64,000 nt of DNA from an uncultured Rikenellaceae bacterium (GTDB taxonomy: Bacteria; Bacteroidota; Bacteroidia; Bacteroidales; Rikenellaceae). Location of the stretch: the NCBI GenBank assembly GCA_949287525.1, contig CASEGL010000005.1, positions 33,498 to 97,497 on the forward strand, written 5' to 3'. The notes beneath the pieces were generated by a model, which made no database searches, was not told the DNA's origin, and saw only the letters and a program-made list of their open reading frames with translations. Position 1 is the stretch's first letter. Every line of letters starts with the position of its first letter. The translations under genes were made by a program, and so were the position numbers. This document shows positions 1-7,822 of the stretch, in pieces.

Positions 1-26
1 TAGCGTTTTTCAAGGTTAATTCTTCC

Positions 27-521
27 TCACTTCTCTGCGGGCGCAAAGGTCACCCTCACCCCGCCCCGTCCGAGGACCCGGGCCAGCGTATCGGCCTCCT
101 CGACTGCCCCCAGCCGCGTATAGCTGTACGGCGTTGTGAAGGTGTCGTAGAACAGGACGACCGTATCGTCGCCCCACAGCATCAGATCGCCGGTACGGAT
201 CCGATCGGGTACCGCCGAAGCGGTCGGCAGCAGCTCGTCGAGCCGGGCATACTTCTCGTTGCCGTTCAGTTCGGTCATCTCCAGGGTCAGCGGCAACCGC
301 GCAGCAAAGGCTCTGGCCGCCTCGGTGTCGGCAAGCGTCAGCGCAAAGGCCTTCTCCTCCGCACCGACCCGCAGCACCACCTGTCGCCAGCCGTCGCCGC
401 CGGGCAGCGTTTCCTCCCCGCCTCCGGACGGAACGGTCCGCCCGCCGTCGGTACAGGCCGCCGACGCCCACAGGGAGCAGGAGAGCAGCGGGAGCATCAT
501 CCATCGGTTGTTGTTCTTCAT
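27..521 (-). CDS. Cyclophilin-like-fold lipoprotein
   Basis: Predicted 164-aa exported lipoprotein. The N-terminus (MKNNNRW, a hydrophobic stretch, then an SLWASAAC lipobox with Cys near residue 22) fits lipid attachment at the outer surface of the inner membrane or outer membrane. The rest resembles the cyclophilin-like domain of the Cyclophil_like2 kind: a beta-rich start, ELNGNEKY in the middle, then GDLMLWGDDTVVLFYDTF. I chose the ATG at 521 because an upstream in-frame ATG at 596 would bury the signal peptide. The gene is divergent from an AraC regulator across a repeat-bearing intergenic region, so it is probably a target of that regulator. Substrate unknown; no isomerase activity is implied. 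Confidence 0.75.
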   Translation of the reverse strand: MKNNNRWMMLPLLSCSLWASAACTDGGRTVPSGGGEETLPGGDGWRQVVLRVGAEEKAFALTLADTEAARAFAARLPLTLEMTELNGNEKYARLDELLPTASAVPDRIRTGDLMLWGDDTVVLFYDTFTTPYSYTRLGAVEEADTLARVLGRGGVRVTFAPAEK

Positions 522-620
522 CTTGCAGAACGGGCGGCTTGCCGGCCGGAACGGTTCATCCATTCCGGCGCTCCGCCCGTCGATACAAAGGAACAAACGA
601 TTCCCGCTCCACCCCCTAAC

Positions 621-714
621 CGGATTACGGGAAAACCAACCCGAATTACGGAATCCGCCCCGTTCCGCACAGCAGATGCCCTCCGCCGGCGGGATGAAAC
701 AACGCGGATTACGG
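621..714. promoter_or_regulatory. Three phased CGRATTACGG repeats, candidate AraC operator
   Basis: The 10-mers at 621-630 (CGGATTACGG), 642-651 (CGAATTACGG) and 705-714 (CGGATTACGG) share strand and orientation. Their start-to-start distances are 21 and 63 bp, that is two and six helical turns, so all three lie on one face of the DNA. They sit between the divergent lipoprotein and AraC-family genes. Direct repeats with 21-bp spacing are typical of AraC-type binding; that this regulator binds them is inference. Confidence 0.5.
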
Positions 715-774
715 ATCCGCCTACCCCGATTCCGGTTTCGGCCGCCCGGCCGTCGGACAAACCGGACAAACCGC

Positions 775-782
775 TATTTTTG
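775..782 (+). promoter_or_regulatory. Bacteroidota -7 box (TATTTTTG) for the AraC gene
   Basis: TATTTTTG matches TAnnTTTG, the -7 element used by Bacteroidota sigma-ABfr. It ends 27 bases before the ATG at 810. It overlaps an in-frame TTG at 780, which rules that TTG out as the start codon. No clear -33 TTG is seen. Confidence 0.5.
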
Positions 783-809
783 CAGCAGGAATCCAAACCG
801 ACGGACATC

Positions 810-1709
810 ATGGACAAACAGATACTGCACATCGAAAACGTCTGCGACTACAACGAGCTGTTCGGCATCGAAACGCTCCACCCGCTGGTGAGCGTGATCG
901 ACATGTCGCAGGTACACCCCATCCGTCACAGCCGTCAGACCTTCGGCTTCTATGCGATCTTTCTGAAAGAGGTCAAATGCGGCGACATGATCTACGGCCG
1001 CCAGTACTACGACTATCAGGAGGGGACGCTGGTCTGCCTGGCGCCCGGCCAGGTCATCGGCTTCGAGGACAACGGCGAGGTATTCCAACCCAAGGGCTGG
1101 GCGCTGCTCTTCCACCCCGACCTGATCCGCGGCACGGCGCTCGGCCAGCACATGCGCGAATACTCGTTCTTCTCCTATGAGGTGAACGAGGCGCTCCACC
1201 TCTCCGAACGCGAACGGGAGCTGGTCACCGACTGCATGCGGAAGATCCGCCACGAACTGGAACACGACATCGACCGCCACAGCAAACGGCTGATAGTCAT
1301 CAACATCGAGGTGCTGCTGGACTACTGCCTCCGCTTCTACGAGCGGCAGTTCATCACCCGCTCGCACGTGAACCGCGACATCGTAGGCCGTTTCGAGCAG
1401 CTGCTCGACAGCTATTTCGCCGACGGCCGCGCCCAGCAGGAGGGGCTGCCTTCGGTCCGCTACTGCGCCGAGGCGCTGTGCCTGTCGCCCAACTACTTCG
1501 GCGACCTCATCAAGAAGGAGACCGGCAAGACGGCCCAGGAGTACATCCAGTTCAAGCTCATCGAAACGGCCAAGGACCGCCTACTCGACCCCGTGCGTAC
1601 GGTGGGACAGGTGGCCTACGAACTGGGGTTCCAGTATCCGCAGCACTTCACCCGCCTCTTCAAAAAGATCACCGGACTCACGCCGAACGCCTACCGCACG
1701 CAAAACTGA
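810..1709 (+). CDS. AraC family transcriptional regulator
   Basis: 299-aa regulator. Residues 1 to about 190 form a cupin-like sensing domain of the AraC kind (FYAIFLKEVKCGD, then LVCLAPGQVIGFED). The last 100 residues carry two helix-turn-helix units: YCAEALCLSPNYFGDLIKKE, then VGQVAYELGFQYPQHFTRLF ending in TGLTPNAYR. The ATG at 810 lies a short leader downstream of a TATTTTTG box, so it is preferred over the upstream TTG. It is divergent from a cyclophilin-like lipoprotein, and the intervening phased repeats are the obvious candidate operator. Ligand unknown. The H2 cluster that follows is on the same strand 165 bases away, but co-regulation is not shown. Confidence 0.9.
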   Translation: MDKQILHIENVCDYNELFGIETLHPLVSVIDMSQVHPIRHSRQTFGFYAIFLKEVKCGDMIYGRQYYDYQEGTLVCLAPGQVIGFEDNGEVFQPKGWALLFHPDLIRGTALGQHMREYSFFSYEVNEALHLSERERELVTDCMRKIRHELEHDIDRHSKRLIVINIEVLLDYCLRFYERQFITRSHVNRDIVGRFEQLLDSYFADGRAQQEGLPSVRYCAEALCLSPNYFGDLIKKETGKTAQEYIQFKLIETAKDRLLDPVRTVGQVAYELGFQYPQHFTRLFKKITGLTPNAYRTQN

Positions 1710-1874
1710 CCGCCGGCCGATGCAGTGCGCAACCCGTTCCTGACAACGCCGTAAGGTATTTTCTACCTGCACAGCGACAGTTTTATCGCAAAATACACCG
1801 ATTTTTCATCGTTTTTCGGAAGAGTATGTGTACTTTTATACCGTGAAAATATATTCTTCCGACTACACGGCCGC

Positions 1875-2120
1875 ATGAACAAACGACGCATAAGCATCTG
1901 TCTGGGCAGTTCCTGCTTCGCTCGCGGGAACAATGTCAATGTGACGGAAATCAAACGCTTCCTTGCCGAAAAAGGATTGGAGGCCGATGTTGTCTTCAGC
2001 GGCCGGCTGTGCGAGGATATGTGCGGCAAAGGCCCGATCGTCTGCATCGACGACCGTGTTTACGAAGAGGTCTCCCTCTCGCTGCTGCACAAAATACTTG
2101 AAGAGGAGTTCAAATGCTGA
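1875..2120 (+). CDS. Thioredoxin-like [2Fe-2S] ferredoxin, first gene of H2 cluster
   Basis: 81-aa protein of the thioredoxin-like [2Fe-2S] ferredoxin type (NuoE/HydC C-terminal fold). Four cluster cysteines are visible as CLGSSC near the N-terminus and CEDMCGKG in the middle. The end (SLLHKILEEEF) matches that of the second small ferredoxin of this cluster at 5082, so the two are paralogues. Its stop overlaps the start of the sensory hydrogenase by 7 bases, suggesting translational coupling and a direct redox partnership. The 165-base gap upstream holds a weak -7-like TACTTTTA near 1829 but no clear promoter. Confidence 0.85.
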   Translation: MNKRRISICLGSSCFARGNNVNVTEIKRFLAEKGLEADVVFSGRLCEDMCGKGPIVCIDDRVYEEVSLSLLHKILEEEFKC

Positions 2121-3838
2121 GGCCGGTATATACTGAATCCGACAAATGCAGAAGGTGCTACAAGTGCATCCGCGAATGCCCCGTCAAAGCAATACAGGTC
2201 GATCACGACCGTATCTCCATCATGCCGGAACGGTGCATCTGGTGCGGCCGCTGCACGGAAGTCTGCCCCACGGGAGCCAAGAAACTCCGTGACGGACTGA
2301 CCCGTGCGCGCATGACGGTTGCGACCTACCCTTCGTCGATCCTCGCATTGGATCCCGCCTACATCAGCGAATTCAGCGACATCGCCCCCGAGACGCTGAT
2401 CGCCGCCATCCGCAAACTCGGCTTCCGCGGCGTATCCGAAACCGCTCTCGGCGGACAGCTCGTCACTGCCCGTATCCGCAATTTTCTGAACGATGCCCGA
2501 CCGGATGTCTATTTTTCATCCGCCTGTCCGGTCGTCGTCAATTATATCCGCAAATACCGGACAGAACGGCTTGACAACCTGATATCGGTTGCCTCGCCGA
2601 TGATCGCCCACGCCAAACTGCTGAAAAGGCTCTACGGCGAGGAGACGCCGATCATCTATGCCGGCCCGTGCATCGGGGCAAAATATGCCGCCGACAAGAA
2701 CAGCGACCTGATCGCCGTGGCCATTACGTTCCAGGATCTGCGGGCATGGTTCGACCGCGCCGGCATCGAACTGGACAGGATCGTACCGGATGCCAACGAC
2801 CGCTTCATTCCGCACGCGGCCGAAGGAGGGTCGCTGCTGGCCGCCGAAGGCGGTCTGCTGGCCGAACTCGGCGCGCTGACCGGCCAGACGGGTCACATGG
2901 CCTTTTCCGGACTGGATGCAGTCAAGACGATCCTGAGCGACCCCCATCTGCATCCGGACAAACCTTTGCTCATCGAACTGAACGCATGCGAAGGCGGCTG
3001 CATCAACGGCCCAGGCTGTACGGACCGCACCTCGCCGGCCGCCAACCGCTATACGCTGTTCAGCCGGTGTCCGGCGCATCCGTCGCCCGAACCGGACGAA
3101 CAGCCCGACCTCACGGTCAGCTTCCGTCCCGATCCCCAGCCGGAGGAGTCGTTCTCGGAACAACGCATCATCGAAACGCTCGCCTCGATCGGCAAAAACG
3201 CCCCCGAAGACGAACTCGACTGCGGATCGTGCGGTTACGGCACCTGCCGCGACTTTGCCCGCGCCCTGCTCGAGGGACGCGCCCGCAACAACATGTGCAT
3301 CGCCTTCATGCGCCGCATGGCACACGACAAGGCCACCGTGCTGCTGCGCACCATCCCCGTGGGCATCGTCATCATCAACGCCAATCTGCGCGTGGCCGAC
3401 ATGAACCGTGCCTTTGCCTCCGCCGTCGGAGGCGACGCGCTGGCCGCCTACGAACTGTTCCCCGGCATGGAAGGCGTTCCGCTGCAGGAGATCTGTTCGT
3501 TCGAATCCTATTTCAAGACGGTACTGGCCACCGGCGAAGAACTCAAGGAACGGCGCATCCACGAAAACGACAAGACCTGGCTGCTCTCCATATACAACAT
3601 CAGTCCGAAGAAACAGGTACTCGGCGTGTTGCAGAATCTGCACGAGCCTTCGGTACGCAAGGAGTGGCTGATCGAGAAGACCCGTGAGGTACTCGGCAAC
3701 CACATGACCACCGTACAGAAAATCGCCGGCCTGCTGGGCGAGAATGCGGCCTACACGGACGCCACGCTGCGTTCGATCATCGAAGCCTACGACCGGGGCG
3801 TGGAGGAGATCCCCGCCAAACATCCCGCCAAGGACTAA
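2114..3838 (+). CDS. Sensory [FeFe] hydrogenase with Fe-S and PAS domains (HydS-like)
   Basis: 574 aa. Domains in order: two [4Fe-4S] ferredoxin motifs (Cys12/15/18/22 and Cys41/44/47/51); an H-cluster domain with motif L1 SSACP at 135-139, L2 GPC at Cys186 and L3 NACEGGC at Cys292-296; a four-cysteine Fe-S domain (DCGSCGYGTC from Cys370); a PAS domain from about 410 (IPVGIVIINANLRVADMN); and a helical tail. Catalytic enzymes have SCCP in L1. Here the first Cys, the proton-relay residue, is Ala137, while cluster ligand Cys138 is kept. That substitution plus the PAS domain is the known pattern of sensory (group C/D) hydrogenases. The phosphatase gene 18 bases downstream is its likely output. 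H2 sensing in the cytoplasm is inference from family. Confidence 0.85.
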   Translation: MLRPVYTESDKCRRCYKCIRECPVKAIQVDHDRISIMPERCIWCGRCTEVCPTGAKKLRDGLTRARMTVATYPSSILALDPAYISEFSDIAPETLIAAIRKLGFRGVSETALGGQLVTARIRNFLNDARPDVYFSSACPVVVNYIRKYRTERLDNLISVASPMIAHAKLLKRLYGEETPIIYAGPCIGAKYAADKNSDLIAVAITFQDLRAWFDRAGIELDRIVPDANDRFIPHAAEGGSLLAAEGGLLAELGALTGQTGHMAFSGLDAVKTILSDPHLHPDKPLLIELNACEGGCINGPGCTDRTSPAANRYTLFSRCPAHPSPEPDEQPDLTVSFRPDPQPEESFSEQRIIETLASIGKNAPEDELDCGSCGYGTCRDFARALLEGRARNNMCIAFMRRMAHDKATVLLRTIPVGIVIINANLRVADMNRAFASAVGGDALAAYELFPGMEGVPLQEICSFESYFKTVLATGEELKERRIHENDKTWLLSIYNISPKKQVLGVLQNLHEPSVRKEWLIEKTREVLGNHMTTVQKIAGLLGENAAYTDATLRSIIEAYDRGVEEIPAKHPAKD

Positions 3839-3856
3839 CGCCGGAAACACGTACCC

Positions 3857-5038
3857 ATGAGAACGAACGGAGATTTCATCGAGGTAGACTGTTTCCAGCG
3901 CAACAAGGGAAACAACATCGTCTGCGGAGACACCTTCCTCTCGTACAAGTTCAAGGAGGAGGGTCGGGTCATCAGCGTCCTGTCCGACGGGCTGGGCAGC
4001 GGCATCAAGGCCAGCGTCCTCTCGACCATCACGGCCACGATGCTGATGAACTTCACGGCGATGAACGAAGACATCGTCGCCGCCACCTCCTCGGTGCTGA
4101 AGACGCTGCCGCGCGATGCCGTGCGCAAGATCAGCTACTCGACCTTCTGCGTGTGCGACATTGACTGCTTCGGCCGCGTGCGGATCGCCGAGTACGAGAG
4201 TCCGGCCTACTACCTGTTCCGCAACGGACGCTGCGTGGAGATGGACAAGTTCCGCATCCCCGTCCGCCGCGACGACATGGAGAACACGGCCATGTGGCTC
4301 TCCCAGTTCCAGATGGAGAAGGAGGACCGGCTGGTCTTCTTCAGCGACGGCATCAGCCAGTCGGGCATGGGAACCGCCTCGATGCCGTTCGGCTGGGCCG
4401 AAGGATGCTGCGAGTTCATAGCCCGCACCATTGCCGAACAGCCCTCCATATCGGCCAAGGCGCTGGCACGGGCCATCGTCGCCGAAGCTGAAAAGAACGA
4501 CTCGTTGCAGCTCAAGGACGACACGAGCTGCTGCGTGATCTACATGCGGCGCCCCCGCAACCTATTGATCTGCACGGGTCCGCCCTTTGATGAGAAGAAC
4601 GATGCGACGCTGAGCCGCACCGTCATGGAATTTCAGGGCAAGCGGATCATCTGCGGCGGCACGACCGCCAACATCATCTCGCGGGAGACGGGACACCCCA
4701 TCGAGATCGACATAAGTTCGATCCACAGCGGACTGCCGCCCGCCGCCCGCATGGAGGGCATCGACCTGGTGACGGAAGGCATCCTGACCCTGAGCCGCGT
4801 GGAACGGCTGCTGGCCGAAGACCGGCGCGAAGCGTCGCCGGACAATCCGGCCGACCGCATGCTGCAGATGCTGGCCGACAGCGACAAGATCACCTTCCTG
4901 GTCGGCACGCGCATCAACATCGCCCACCAGGACCCCACCCTGCCGGTGGAACTGGAGATCCGGCGCAACGTGGTCAAGAAGATCAAGTCGAAACTGGAGC
5001 GCAAATGGCTGAAAGACGTAGACATAAAATACATATAA
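3857..5038 (+). CDS. SpoIIE-family (PP2C-type) serine phosphatase linked to H2 sensor
   Basis: 393 aa. The metal-binding aspartates of the PP2C/SpoIIE fold are present in SDGLGSG near residue 39, FFSDGISQSG near 158 and KDDTSCC near 220. After about residue 235 there is an extra C-terminal domain (CTGPPFDEKNDATLSRTV onward) of a kind seen in hydrogenase-linked phosphatases; I cannot name it. The start is 18 bases after the sensory hydrogenase stop, so the two are co-transcribed. SpoIIE phosphatases usually act on phospho-serine anti-sigma antagonists, but no such partner gene is in this window. The target is therefore unknown. Confidence 0.85.
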   Translation: MRTNGDFIEVDCFQRNKGNNIVCGDTFLSYKFKEEGRVISVLSDGLGSGIKASVLSTITATMLMNFTAMNEDIVAATSSVLKTLPRDAVRKISYSTFCVCDIDCFGRVRIAEYESPAYYLFRNGRCVEMDKFRIPVRRDDMENTAMWLSQFQMEKEDRLVFFSDGISQSGMGTASMPFGWAEGCCEFIARTIAEQPSISAKALARAIVAEAEKNDSLQLKDDTSCCVIYMRRPRNLLICTGPPFDEKNDATLSRTVMEFQGKRIICGGTTANIISRETGHPIEIDISSIHSGLPPAARMEGIDLVTEGILTLSRVERLLAEDRREASPDNPADRMLQMLADSDKITFLVGTRINIAHQDPTLPVELEIRRNVVKKIKSKLERKWLKDVDIKYI

Positions 5039-5081
5039 GCGACGATCCGCACGGATTGTCCGAAGAAAATGGCTAAACAAT

Positions 5082-5339
5082 ATGGGTAAAATCGAATTGA
5101 AAATCTGCATGGGTACGATGTGCTATGTGATGGGAGGAGCCGACCTCAAGGATGCGGTCGATTCCCTGCCACCCGAAGAACGTCAGCTCATCGATGTCAG
5201 CTATGCCCCCTGTCTGGGGAACTGCAACGACGCAGGCGAACCGCCTTACGTTCAGGTAAACGGCCGTATCATTGCACGCGTCAGCAAATCAAGTCTCATT
5301 CAAATCCTAAAAGAAGAACTGTACAACAATGCTGTATGA
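5082..5339 (+). CDS. Thioredoxin-like [2Fe-2S] ferredoxin, partner of catalytic hydrogenase
   Basis: 85-aa [2Fe-2S] protein with cluster cysteines in CMGTMC and CLGNC, and the family ending VNGRIIARVSKSSL. It is a paralogue of the protein at 1875. It overlaps the next gene by 11 bases (ATG at 5329 inside its last codons), so it is probably translationally coupled to the catalytic hydrogenase and may deliver or accept its electrons. The gap to the phosphatase is 43 bases with no terminator, consistent with one operon from 1875 to 6753. Confidence 0.85.
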   Translation: MGKIELKICMGTMCYVMGGADLKDAVDSLPPEERQLIDVSYAPCLGNCNDAGEPPYVQVNGRIIARVSKSSLIQILKEELYNNAV

Positions 5340-6753
5340 CAACTATGCCATGCTCACGAAACGTGAGCTGCTGATCCGACTGGTAAAACTGCTGAAGGAC
5401 AACAACCTCGTCGATGGCGTAAAATACGTTCCCGTCGAGATGCGTCCGCGCGACAAGAAAAATATCAGCTGCTGCGTCCACAAGGACCGTTACATCCTGC
5501 GCCACAAGATCATCTCGATCCTCGGCTTCGACGTGGACAACGAGGAGGACATCGACCTGATTCCGCTGTCGGACTACGCCCAGCGTTCGCTCGACAACAA
5601 GAACACGAAGGAGAACATCCTCTCGGTGGTACACGAGGCGTGCAGCGCCTGCATGCAGTCGCAGTACTTCATCACCAACATGTGCCGCGGCTGCGAGGCG
5701 CGCCCCTGTATGATGAACTGCCCCAAGGGAGCCATCTCCTTCAAGGGCGGCAAGGCCCACATCTCGCAGGAGGACTGCGTAAGCTGCGGTCTCTGCCAGC
5801 AGGTATGTCCCTACCACGCCATCATCTACACGCCCGTACCGTGCGAGGAGGCCTGCCCCGTGAAGGCCATCTCCAAACAGGCCGACGGCACGGAGCATAT
5901 CGACAAGGACAAATGTATCTACTGCGGCAAATGTATGCAGGCATGTCCCTACGGCGCGATCATGGAGCGTTCCAAGATCATCGACGTTCACAAATGCCTC
6001 TCCAACCCCGACAAGAAGATCACGGCGATCGTCGCTCCGGCCATCTACGGCCAGTTCAACGCCTCGCCGGCCGCCATCCTCGCCGCCATCAAGAAGATCG
6101 GCTTCGATGACGTGATCGAGGTGGCTCTGGGTGCCGAGGATACCTCGCGCAACGAGTCCGAGGAGCTGAAGGAGCGCATCGCCGAAGGTCAGCCCTTCAT
6201 GACCAGTTCGTGCTGCCCCGCCTATGTGGGTTGGGTGGACAAGCACGCCCCGATGCTCAAACCGTTCGTATCGGATACGCGCAGCCCGATGGTCTATGCC
6301 GCCCGCCGCGTGAAAGCCGCCGATCCTGACATGGAGGTGGTGTTCATCGGCCCGTGTCTGGCCAAACGCTACGAAGGCGACCACGTGCCTGAGGTGGACT
6401 ACGTGATGAGCTTCGAGGAGCTGGGCGCATTCCTGATCGCCTACGGCATCGACGTGGTAGAGGACGACAAAGTGGAACTCAATCCGGAGGTAACCACCTT
6501 CTCGCGCGGTTATGCCATGGCCGGCGGTGTGCGCAGCGCCATCGCCAACGCAGTCGGCGACCAGTACACCACGATCAACATCGAGGGTCTGGACAAAAAG
6601 AATGCCGCTCTGCTGAAGGCCATGCCCAAAAAACCGGCTGCCCAGTTCATCGAAGTGATGGCCTGCGAAGGCGGTTGCGTGAACGGCCCCTGCTCGCTCG
6701 CTCCGCTGACGCTCGCCAAACGCCAGATGAAGAAGGCGCTGACCGACAAGTAA
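5329..6753 (+). CDS. Monomeric [FeFe] hydrogenase, group B-like, catalytic
   Basis: 474 aa. Residues about 100-220 hold a cysteine-rich ferredoxin region for several [4Fe-4S] clusters (CSACMQS, CRGCEARPCMMNCP, CVSCGLCQQVCP, CIYCGKCMQACP). The H-cluster domain has L1 TSSCCP with both Cys295 (proton relay) and Cys296 (ligand), L2 GPC at Cys343 and L3 MACEGGC at Cys446/450. The full catalytic set contrasts with the SSACP of the sensor upstream. The architecture fits the group B enzymes of gut Bacteroidota, thought to evolve H2 from reduced ferredoxin. The maturases HydE/F/G are not in the window. A strong terminator follows. An internal ATG at 5350 is an alternative start. Confidence 0.9.
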   Translation: MLYDNYAMLTKRELLIRLVKLLKDNNLVDGVKYVPVEMRPRDKKNISCCVHKDRYILRHKIISILGFDVDNEEDIDLIPLSDYAQRSLDNKNTKENILSVVHEACSACMQSQYFITNMCRGCEARPCMMNCPKGAISFKGGKAHISQEDCVSCGLCQQVCPYHAIIYTPVPCEEACPVKAISKQADGTEHIDKDKCIYCGKCMQACPYGAIMERSKIIDVHKCLSNPDKKITAIVAPAIYGQFNASPAAILAAIKKIGFDDVIEVALGAEDTSRNESEELKERIAEGQPFMTSSCCPAYVGWVDKHAPMLKPFVSDTRSPMVYAARRVKAADPDMEVVFIGPCLAKRYEGDHVPEVDYVMSFEELGAFLIAYGIDVVEDDKVELNPEVTTFSRGYAMAGGVRSAIANAVGDQYTTINIEGLDKKNAALLKAMPKKPAAQFIEVMACEGGCVNGPCSLAPLTLAKRQMKKALTDK

Positions 6754-6812
6754 CGATTCTCCAAAAAAGCGGGAGGCGAGCCGAAAACTCCTTCCCCCCG
6801 CTCTTTCTGCAA

Positions 6813-6852
6813 AAACCCCGCACGAACCGATGTCCGTGCGGGGTTTCTTTAT
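6813..6852. terminator. Bidirectional intrinsic terminator between hydrogenase and era
   Basis: AAACCCCGCACG at 6813-6824 pairs perfectly with CGTGCGGGGTTT at 6835-6846, followed by CTTTATCTT. It lies between two convergent genes and can serve both. Confidence 0.85.
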
Positions 6853-6883
6853 CTTATCCGTTGCCGGCGGATGCCGTCCTGTG

Positions 6884-7765
6884 TTACTCCATGTAGCCGA
6901 ACCGGCGGAGCTGCTTGTCCGAGTCGCGCCAGTTGTCGTTCACCTTCACGAAAAGCTGCAGGAAGACCTTCTTGTCCAGGAACTTCTCCAGATCCACGCG
7001 GGCGGCCGTCCCCACCTTCTTGAGCATCTCGCCGCGGCGGCCGATGATGATCGCCTTCTGCGACTCGCGCGCCACATAAATGGTCGCCGCAATGCGGTCG
7101 ATCGTCGGCTCCTCCTTGTACTCCTCGATGGCGATCTCCACGCTGTAGGGAATCTCCTTCTGATAGTTGAGCAGAATTTTTTCGCGGATGATCTCCGACG
7201 CGAAGAAACGGAGCGTGCGGTCGGTCAGCGTATCCTTCGGATAGTAGGGTTCCCCTTCCGGCAGTTTGGCCAGAATCATGTCGAACAGTCCGCCCATGTT
7301 GAACCGGTTGAGCGCCGACACGGGAACGATCTCGGCCTTGGGCAGCCGTTCGCGCCAGCGGCCGACCAGCTCCTCCAGCTGCTCCTGCGTGGAGAGGTCG
7401 ATCTTGTTGATGACGACGATCACGGGTGTCTCGCCGCGCGCAAGCACATCGACGATCGCCTCCGACGTGGCATCGCCATGCTCCACCGTATCGGTGACAT
7501 AGAGGATCACGTCGGCATCCGAGAGGGCGCCGCTGACGAAGTTCATCATCGACTCCTGCAGCTTGTAGGCGGGCTTCAGGATACCCGGCGTGTCGGAATA
7601 GACGATCTGGAAGTCATCGCCGTTTACGATACCCATGATGCGGTGGCGCGTGGTCTGCGCCTTGGAGGTGATGATCGAGAGCCGTTCGCCGACCAGTTCG
7701 TTCATCAGCGTCGATTTGCCCACGTTGGGGTTCCCGACGATATTGACAAAACCCGATTTGTGCAT
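6884..7765 (-). CDS. era: GTPase Era
   Basis: 293-aa essential GTPase that binds 16S rRNA during 30S assembly. G-domain motifs are seen at the N-terminus: GNPNVGKST (G1), DTPGI (G3) and NKIDL (G4). The C-terminal third is a KH RNA-binding domain (GRRGEMLKKVGTAAR). Length is normal. The start follows a TATCTTTG promoter box by 25 bases. The gene converges on the hydrogenase operon across a shared terminator. Confidence 0.97.
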   Translation of the reverse strand: MHKSGFVNIVGNPNVGKSTLMNELVGERLSIITSKAQTTRHRIMGIVNGDDFQIVYSDTPGILKPAYKLQESMMNFVSGALSDADVILYVTDTVEHGDATSEAIVDVLARGETPVIVVINKIDLSTQEQLEELVGRWRERLPKAEIVPVSALNRFNMGGLFDMILAKLPEGEPYYPKDTLTDRTLRFFASEIIREKILLNYQKEIPYSVEIAIEEYKEEPTIDRIAATIYVARESQKAIIIGRRGEMLKKVGTAARVDLEKFLDKKVFLQLFVKVNDNWRDSDKQLRRFGYME

Positions 7766-7790
7766 GATATGCGTTCTATGTGACTGCTGA

Positions 7791-7798
7791 CAAAGATA
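7791..7798 (-). promoter_or_regulatory. -7 box (TATCTTTG) for era
   Basis: CAAAGATA on the plus strand reads TATCTTTG on the minus strand, a perfect TAnnTTTG. The expected start of transcription near 7784 gives era a leader of about 19 bases. It means era has its own promoter separate from thiE upstream. Confidence 0.65.
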
Positions 7799-7822
7799 GG
7801 CAGAAATACGGTAGCGCCCGCA

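Noticed and set aside
780..809. Upstream TTG start for the AraC regulator
   Set aside because: It lies within the TATTTTTG promoter box, so it would not be transcribed.
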